Of a stretch of 64,000 bases of DNA, positions 57,208-64,000 are shown piece by piece (position 1 is the stretch's first letter; each line of letters opens with the position of its first letter). Source of the stretch: Lathyrus oleraceus (taxonomy: Eukaryota > Streptophyta > Magnoliopsida > Fabales > Fabaceae); NCBI RefSeq assembly GCF_024323335.1, contig NC_066585.1, positions 77,672,109-77,736,108 on the forward strand. Direction: 5' to 3'. The position numbers and the translations under genes are program-made. The notes beneath the pieces were generated by a model that searched no databases, was not told where the DNA came from, and saw only the letters and a program-made list of their open reading frames with translations.

Positions 57208-59636
57208 CTACGTACGCTCACTCCAATCATTGTTTTTAAATATATGAAGTGTTGGAATCTTCAGTACTTCAGTATACCTAAATGATTCCTTCTCCATTTC
57301 TTTCACGCATTCGTCGATGACGTCTAAGAAACAACATGGTTCGTCTATAGCTGACGCTTGTAGGAATTTAGCTAAGAAAAATTCAACTTTTTCTTCTCCG
57401 ACTTTGAATGTTAGCCTTCCTTTTTTCACATCTATGATGGCTTCGGCCGTGGCTAGAAAGGGTCTTCCTAAGATAATAGGGATGTGGGAATCCTCATTTA
57501 TATCTATAATCACAAAGTCGGTAGGAATATAGAATTATCCTATACGAACAGGAACGTTCTCTAGCATATCCACTGGAAATTTAATGGAACGGTCAATTAG
57601 TTGTAGAGACATCTTTATTGGTCTTAATTCTCCTAGATTGAATTTTTTTCATGTGGATAAGGGCATTAAACTAACATTGGCTCCTAAATTGCATAGAGCT
57701 TTGTCTATGATAAAATTTCCAATCACACATGATATGGAAAAGCTACGAGGGTCTTTCAATTTAGGAGGCATGTTGTTTTGAATGATAATGCTGCATTCTG
57801 CAGTAAGTATAACGGTCTCATCGTCCTCAAGATTTTTCTTATTGGATAAAATCTCTTTAAGGAATTTAGCATATGAAGGCATTTGCGTAATGACTTATGT
57901 GAATGGTATGGTTATGTTAAGTTGCTTCATAAGTTCTACGAATTTCTTGAATTGTCCTTCATTTTTGGATTTAACAAGTCTTTAGGGATAAGGTACAGGT
58001 GGTTTGTATGGTGGCGGAGGCACATAAGGTGGTTCTTTATATTTTTCATCTCTGCTTTCGTCTTTCTTTCCATCATTGGCTGGTTCGTTTACCTTTTCGG
58101 ATCCCTTACCAGGATTTTGATACATGGCTAGGTTTTGGATCATGGGGTCAATTGGTTCATCTAATTTTGTTCCACTCCGAAGTGTGATAGCGTTAGCGTG
58201 GCCTTTTGGGTTTGGTTGAGGTTGACTAGGAAATGCTCCAGTTGGGGCTGCTATTGCGGCTTGTTGTTGGGCTACTTGGGAGATCTGGGTGTCTAACATT
58301 TTGTTATGGGTAGCCATAGCATCAAACTTATTTGACAATTGTTTCATCAGTTCACTCGTATGAGCATTTTGATTTGCGAACTCTTTATTTTGTTGAGCTT
58401 GGGCATTTATGAATTTTTCCATCATGATCTCTAAATTTGACTTTCTAGGTGCGTGTGGAGCAACAAGGGCTCCTTTCTGATAGCCAGGTGGAATAACAGG
58501 TGTTGGGTTTGGTGGAAACAAGGCATTGTTACTTTTATAGGAAACGTTTGGATGGTTCCTCCAACCAGGAGTGTAAGTGTTTGAATATGGGTTTCCTTGA
58601 GCATAGTTCATTTGGTCGGTGGGAATACCAGCCAATAACTGACAATCAACATTAGTGTGCCCAGGGGTTCCACATAATTCACAGTTTGGTGTTATGGAAG
58701 CTACGGTAGTTGCTGGTGTTATGGCCAAGCTTTCAATCTTCTGAGTAAGCGCGTCCACTTCAGCATTGATGTAGTCTATGCCATTAACTTCGTACATTCC
58801 GCTTTTCGGAGTTGATTTTTTTACAGCAGCATGTTCTCCTCCCCATTGGAAATGATTCGAGCCATGTTTTTTATGAGTTCATAAGCTTCGTCATACGGTT
58901 TGTCCATTAGAGCTCCGCCAGCGGCAATGCTTAAATTCATCTTAGTGTTATACAACAAACCATTATAGAAGGTATGGATAATTAGCCATTCTTCAAGTCC
59001 ATGGTATGGACAAAGTCGCATCATGTCCTTGTACCTTTCCCAAGCATCGAAAAGAGATTCATTGTCTTTTTGCTTAAATCCGTTGATCTGAGCTCTTAGC
59101 ATAACTGTTTTGCTTGGTGGAAAAGATCGGGCTAAGAAAACTTTCTTCAACTCGTCCCATGTGGTTACTGAGTTTGAAGGTAGAGACCGGAGTCAAGCTC
59201 TAGCTCTATCTCTTAAGGAAAAAGGGAAAATACGTAGTCTAATCGCTTCTTGACTGACACCATTTGCTTTCACAGTGTCTGCGTACTGCACAAATACTGA
59301 CAAATGTAAGTTAGGATCGTCTTTAGGACTACCTAAAAATTGGTTTTGTTGAATGGCTGATAATAGCGAAGGTTTCAACTCGAAATCATTCCGATTGATG
59401 GAAGGGACAATAATGTTGTTATGTGGATCTGCTTGCGATGGAACATCATAATACTTCAATGGACAGTTTTGTGGTCTTTCGACCATAATTGGTTCTGGTT
59501 CTGAAATTGGAATAATAGGGTCTGGACGATCGTATTTAATACGAAATCTATTGATTCACTGTCTTAAATTAATATAACGCTCGATATCGTCAATTGGTTG
59601 CTCTAACTCCTTGCTCTGAGAGCGATTGTCTGGCAT
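57208..59636 (-). pseudogene. gag-pro: Athila gag-protease, several nonsense codons and one frameshift
   Basis: The frame starts at the ATG at 59636, 26 bases from the PBS. Stops fall at codon 27 (59558-59556) and at 59195-59193 (in place of a Trp in a conserved capsid block), and a frameshift lies near 58810-58821. Capsid blocks: FELKPSLLSAIQQNQFLG, DPNLHLSVFVQYADT, AIRLRIFPFSLRDRARA, SFPPSKTVMLRAQINGF, SLFDAWERYKDMMRLCPYHG. The zinc knuckle CELCGTPGHTNVDC (about 58680) is intact. A stop at 57982 precedes the protease, whose active site reads CNLGAN (about 57690): the catalytic Asp is replaced. IILGRPF at about 57470 marks the protease end. Confidence 0.88.
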
Positions 59637-59662
59637 ACAATCGATAATATTGACTAAATTAG

Positions 59663-59680
59663 TCCCCGGCAATGGCGCCA
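59663..59680 (-). promoter_or_regulatory. Primer binding site, tRNA-Asp type (Athila)
   Basis: The minus strand reads TGGCGCCATTGCCGGGGA, one base different from the PBS of the gag-only element (20978-20995), six bases from the LTR border. Confidence 0.85.
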
Positions 59681-59686
59681 AAAACT

Positions 59687-61098
59687 TGTTCACGACGGGC
59701 GTGTTTGTCGGATGATGACTGCAAGTGGATATCCTGTCGTGTCATTTTAAAATATTATCGAACCCACAGAGACTAATAGTCAAGCTAATTTCATCTATTA
59801 TTGCAGTGCAAAGCTAAGGCTAAAGATTATAAGGTTATGAACGGAAATGAAAATACTAATTTCTAACGCTTTAAAAGTTATAATAATAAATGAGTCCGAA
59901 ATATGGATTCCGCGTTCCTATGGGCTTAGGTAGAATTTGGGCACTAAATATGATTCTATTGCGTTATCTAGAAAATATCGACTTAAAGGTTCCGTCTCAC
60001 GCTCTCGCGCTATTGACAGAGATCTCACCTCCTAACCACGGGATTTTGCTCTCGCTCGCTCGTTCTAATTATAAAGCGTATTTTGAAAGTAAATGAGATC
60101 CTAAATGATACCTAAAATGCTCTCGCTGTTTTTATGATCGATGCCTAGTTTCCAATATACGGTCCCTTCCTCACACTCTCGTGCTATTGGATTGAACCTT
60201 GGTTTGTCTCACACTCTTGTGCCTAAACAGTAAAACACACATTTGATAACTAAAGCCATAACATAGTTAAATCATACATTCATGCCTAATATTTCTACCG
60301 AGTCCCATCGGTAACGACGGTCCTCATACGTCAGACTCAGAATAATTTAGCATGGCATGGTATTACTTGAGTACAACATAATCAAAGCATTAAAAACTAA
60401 GAGTAGCATGACATGCAAGTAATTAAAACAGTAAAACATACCAATATCAAAAGTAGTAAAAAGAACCTGAAATTTTGTAAAATAAAACTTGAATTAACTT
60501 GAACTTGAAAATAACGCCAGACATGTTCTTGATCCCAGAGTACAATGAAAAATAAAATAAAACAAGTGTGTCAATCCCTCGATGTGAGTTATAGTCACTT
60601 TTACAGGTGAATTTATGCTTAATAGTAAAATGCAATTCGATAGAGCTTCCGCACAACTTGGATGCCTCCAAAAATCTCCCACAGTCCTATTTATAGAGGT
60701 TTTGAGTCCTCATAACTCCTTTTGATCTTGCAGGGAGAGTGGAGGGAAAATAGGTGAGAAAAAATGGTCCAGAACTGCCCACTAGCGCAGTTCTGTTACT
60801 GCATGATAATGGCGAACGCCATTCCTTCAATATTTAAATGACATGGCGGGCACTGGGGATGGCGAACACCATCTACTAGGTGGCGAACTCCATCTGAACA
60901 GAATGGTCAAAAATGACTATTTTGCTCCTTTTTAGCTCATATTTCGCTCCTTTTTTGCGAGGCTTCTAAAACTCTAATAAAATCGGATAACAACTACAAA
61001 ACAAATAAAACAGAAGTAAAAGGCGATAAAATGCATAAAAACATAGACGAATAACATGTGAAATGAGCCTAAAAACACGATACGATTTCTCGTTATTA
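59687..61098 (-). repeat. 5' LTR of the Athila element
   Basis: The plus strand begins TGTTCACGACGGGCG; the right end aligns with that of the 3' LTR at TTATTA (61098; the other LTR has TTATCA). It carries three palindromes at about 60808-60892, two of them decayed (GGCGAACACC, GGCGAACTCC). Many substitutions against 33402-34823, for example GTGGATATCCTGTCG against GTGCACATCCTATCG. Confidence 0.87.
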
Positions 61099-61930
61099 AC
61101 AACCATTGAAGCAGCTCAAGACATAAACACCATGAGAGTAGATGAACTTATTGGGTTTCTCCAAACCTTTGAATTGGGTATAAATGACAAATCTGAAAAT
61201 AAAAACAAGAGCATAACTTTTGTATCCAACACTGAAGATGAAGAAGACCAATGTGACTTGGATACTGATGAAGGAATGACTAATGCTATTGTACTACTTG
61301 TAAGACAATTCAACAAGGTGCTAAAGAGAATCGATAGGAAGTCAAGACCAAATGTCAAGAACATTCCATCTGACATCAAGAATAATAATAACTTTCAGAA
61401 AAGAACAAGAACTGAAGAGAGATCCAATCAAGGTAAAGGCATTCAGTGTCATTAGAGCAGAATGTCCTACCTATCTAAAGAAATAAAAAAAGGGTTATAT
61501 GTCTCTTGATCTGATGATGATAACTCTGAAAGTGAACCTGAGGATGAAACTGCTAAATGTGTAACTACTTTAACTGGAATATATGAATCTGATGAAGATT
61601 TATGTGATGAAGAATTATCATATGAGGAACTGGTTGCCTCCTATAGAGAACTATGCATCAGAAGTGAAGATGTGTGTCAGCTGGGAGAAAAATAGAAGAA
61701 AATTATATCTCAGTTACAGGCTAAAAAAGAAAGGTATCAGTCTACCATCTCTGATCTTCAAGATGAGGTGATACTGTTGACTTCCAAACTTAATAACATG
61801 ATAAATGTTGTAAGAATGTTGAACAAGGGATCTAATGTATTAGATGAAGTTTGTAAATTGGAAAACTGGCTGGAGATCTGAGGGGAATTGGCTTTAATTA
61901 TCAATCTCTGGATAATCAAGGAGAAAGCTC
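61099..61930 (+). pseudogene. gag: SIRE gag, C-terminal part, zinc knuckle damaged
   Basis: Gag resumes with TIEAAQDINTMRVDELIGFLQTFE, then a basic stretch and KGIQCH followed at once by a stop (61453-61455). In the next frame the sequence reads IRAECPTYLSK, so a short out-of-frame deletion removed the middle of the CCHC zinc knuckle. Further fragments (SDDDNSESEPEDE, SYEELVASYRELC, DLQDEVILLTSKLN) run on with stops near 61509, 61694 and 61880. The knuckle normally binds element RNA. Confidence 0.83.
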
Positions 61931-64000
61931 TATGAGCAAATTTTTTCTTTCTAAAAGGGAGCCTAAGCCTGTAATGTATAAACATCTGATTCAACATCGT
62001 CCCAGACATCATAACTTTCAAACTGAACGCAAGTTATTATGCTGGAGATGTCATTACTGTGAAAAATATGGTCATATAAAACCTTTCTGCTTTAAACTGT
62101 ATGGCTATCCCAGGTATGAAACACAACCCGTGACTAATCAAATGGTAACTAACACTAGGAAGGAGTGGATACCCAAGCCTGTCAACTATAGTCTCATATC
62201 TCACACCTCTCTTAGAGCTTCTTCTCGAGAAGACTGGTATTTTGACAGTGGATATTCTAAAAACATGAAAGGTGTCAAGAAGTTCTTTGAGAAAGTCAAG
62301 TCCTACTCAACCGGTTATGTCACATTCGGAGATGGGGCTAAAGGTGAAATAAAGGAGTTGGAAGACTAGCTTGTACAGGACTCCCGAGTCTTGATAATGT
62401 CATGTTGATAAAAGACCTGACTGCTAATTTGATTAGTATCAGTCAACTATGTGATGAGGGTCTTAAAGTAAATTTCATAAAATCTGAGTGTTTGGTCACT
62501 GATGAGAAAAAAATGAAGTACTCATGAAGGGAGTCAGGTTTAATGACAATTGTTACTTGTGGACATCTCAAGAAGTTAACTGCTCTTCCACATGTATGAT
62601 ATCCAAAGAAGACGAAGTTAACCTGTGGCACCAAAAACTTAGACATCTACATCTGAAAGGCATGAAAAAGATTGCATCAAAAGAAGCCATCAGAGGTATT
62701 CGAAAGCTCAAAACTGAAGAAGGTAAAGTTTGTGGCGAGTGTCAAATTGGAAAGCAAACCAAGATGTCACATCCTAAGTTACAACATTAGACCACTTCAA
62801 AAGTTCTAGAAATTCTTCATATGGATTTCATGGGGCCTATGCAGGCCGAGAGCCTTGGTGGGAAAAGATATGCCTATGTAGTTTTTGATGATTTTTCAAG
62901 ATTCACTTGGGTGAACTTCTTCAAAGAAAAATCAGATGTCTTTGAGGTGTTCAAAGATTTATGTCAAAGGCTTCAAAGAGAGAAGGAATGTGGAATTATC
63001 AGGATTCGAAGTGACCATGGGAAGGAATTTGAAAATAGAAAATTTTCTAAATTTTTCTCATATGAAGGTATTGGTCATGAGTTATCTTCTCCCATTACCA
63101 CTCAGCAAAATGGTGTTGTTGAACACAAGAATATGACTCTATAAGAATCAGCTAGAGTCATGCTTTATGCCAAGCAACTACCCTACCATTTTTTGGATGA
63201 AGCAATGAATACTGCTTGATATATTCATAATAGAGTCACTCTAAGAACTGGTACTTCAGCTGCTCTTTATGAATTATGGAAAGGAAGGAAGCCTACTGTC
63301 AAATACTTTTATGTATTTGGAAGCAAATGCTACATTTTGGCTGATCGTGAACAAAGAAGAAAGATGGATCCCAAGAGTGATGAAGGAATATTTCTAGGGT
63401 ACTCTATAAATAGTAGAGCCAATAGAGTTTTTAATTCCAGAACCAAAGTCATGATGGAATCCATCAATGTTGTAGTGGATGATAATATCGCAGGAAAAAG
63501 GATTGATGTTGATGAAGATGTTGGCACATCATCTCAGCAGATTGACACTTTTGAAAATGAGGACGTTATTGAGTCATACATTGAACCAGGAGGCACTGAA
63601 CCAGACAACCATCAAGTCAACAAAGGTACCTCTATCAGAATTCAGAAAGATCATCCAACATAACTCATTATTGGAAATCTCAATGAAGGAGTCACCACTA
63701 GATATAGAGATGTGATTTCAAATGCTTGTTTTGTCTCTATGTTTGGCCTAAAAATGTGAAGGATGCTTTGGCTGATAAATTTTGGATCAATGTTATGCAA
63801 GAAGAATTACTACAGTTTATAAGAAATGAAGTATGGGACTTAGTTCCTAGGCCTAAAGGAATGAATGTTATTGGGACAAAATGGATCTACAAGAACAAAT
63901 CTGATGAAAAAGGAACTGTGACAAAAAACAAAGCTAGACTTGTTGCTCAAGGATACACTCAAATTGAAGGGGTTGATTTTGATAAGATGTTTTCTCTTGT
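61931..64000 (+). pseudogene. pol: SIRE pol: protease, integrase, start of RT; broken, runs off window
   Basis: A second CCHC-like motif CHYCEKYGHIKPFC (about 62055) precedes protease EDWYFDSGYSKNMKG (about 62232; catalytic DSG kept, following Cys changed to Tyr) with a stop at 62367. Integrase: WHQKLRHLHLKGM with CGECQIGKQTK (HHCC zinc site), a stop near 62788, HMDFMGP (Asp), RIRSDHGKEFEN (Asp), QQNGVVEHKN (Glu), so all three core catalytic residues remain, with stops at 63142 and 63218. C-terminal GIFLGYS follows. RT begins near 63755 with NEVWDLVPRPKGMNVIGTKWIYKNK and KARLVAQGYTQ and is cut by the window end. Confidence 0.88.

Larger units (their letters stand above)
33402..61098 (-). mobile_element. 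Athila-type Ty3/gypsy element, full length but dead, minus strand, split by Ogre-2
   Basis: Without the Ogre insertion it is about 12.95 kb. Minus-strand order: 5' LTR (61098-59687), tRNA-Asp-type PBS, gag-protease (59636-57208), RT-RNase H (56884-55380), integrase (55379-54592 continuing 39849-39390), two ORF-1-like genes, a 3' region, and the 3' LTR (34823-33402). The extra ORF after integrase and the gag type define Athila. Flanks ACAGT (33397-33401) and ACAAC (61099-61103) are at best a decayed TSD, but SIRE gag resumes within two codons. LTRs differ by indels and many substitutions, so it is much older than Ogre-2. Confidence 0.9.
31892..64000 (+). mobile_element. SIRE/Maximus-type Ty1/copia element, split, runs off window
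   Basis: Plus-strand order: LTR (31892-32775), PBS, gag (from 32843), a 27.7 kb Athila insertion (33402-61098), rest of gag, then protease, integrase and the start of RT up to 64000. Protease-integrase-RT order defines Ty1/copia. The gag start and pol blocks are of the SIRE/Maximus lineage. It carries the most stops and is the outermost, hence oldest, layer of the nest. Its 3' half and 3' LTR lie outside the window. Confidence 0.85.

Overview
The window is repeat DNA from a large plant genome. It contains no host gene that I can recognise. The elements point to a legume, most likely tribe Fabeae (pea, vetch, faba bean, Lathyrus). They include Ogre/Tat-type Ty3/gypsy elements with LTRs of 4.2-4.8 kb, tRNA-Arg-type primer sites and an extra ORF1 before gag; Athila-type elements with tRNA-Asp-type primer sites; and a SIRE/Maximus-type Ty1/copia element. 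The lineage calls come from protein and motif reading, and the species is inference.

Left block (1-10694). A plus-strand Ogre LTR end (1-1422) sits inside the gag gene of a minus-strand Ogre element (Ogre-1). Ogre-1 shows gag (1423-2716), ORF1 (3115-4965), a leader, a PBS and a 4.8 kb 5' LTR (5885-10694).

Middle block (10695-31891). An older plus-strand Ogre/Tat-like LTR with a TATA box carries a solo SIRE LTR (13205-14671, near-perfect TSD). It ends at a young minus-strand Athila-type element (15368-22272, TSD GCGAC) that has LTRs, gag and protease but no RT, RNase H or integrase. Next come an unassigned 0.5 kb, an (AT)n run, a dead L1 LINE (23069-26930) and about 4.4 kb of AT-rich DNA with an imperfect inverted repeat.

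Right block (31892-64000). This is a three-level nest. A plus-strand SIRE/Maximus element (LTR, PBS, gag, start of pol) is split inside gag by a minus-strand Athila element (33402-61098). That element is split inside integrase by a minus-strand Ogre element (Ogre-2, 39850-54591, perfect TSD GCAAG). LTR divergence falls from outer to inner, as the nesting order requires. Ogre-2 has nearly identical 4.17 kb LTRs but encodes only gag, so both the youngest Ogre and the young Athila-type element look mobilised in trans.

Cross-cutting signals. Three unrelated LTR families each carry a cluster of short CpG-bearing palindromes. The gag-only Athila element keeps two hairpin modules that also flank the coding regions of its full-length relative. 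The Ogre-2 3' region holds two tandem arrays, one of them a homogenised 31-bp minisatellite. All translations and alignments were done by eye, so boundaries are reliable where TG/CA ends, PBS or TSDs agree and approximate elsewhere.
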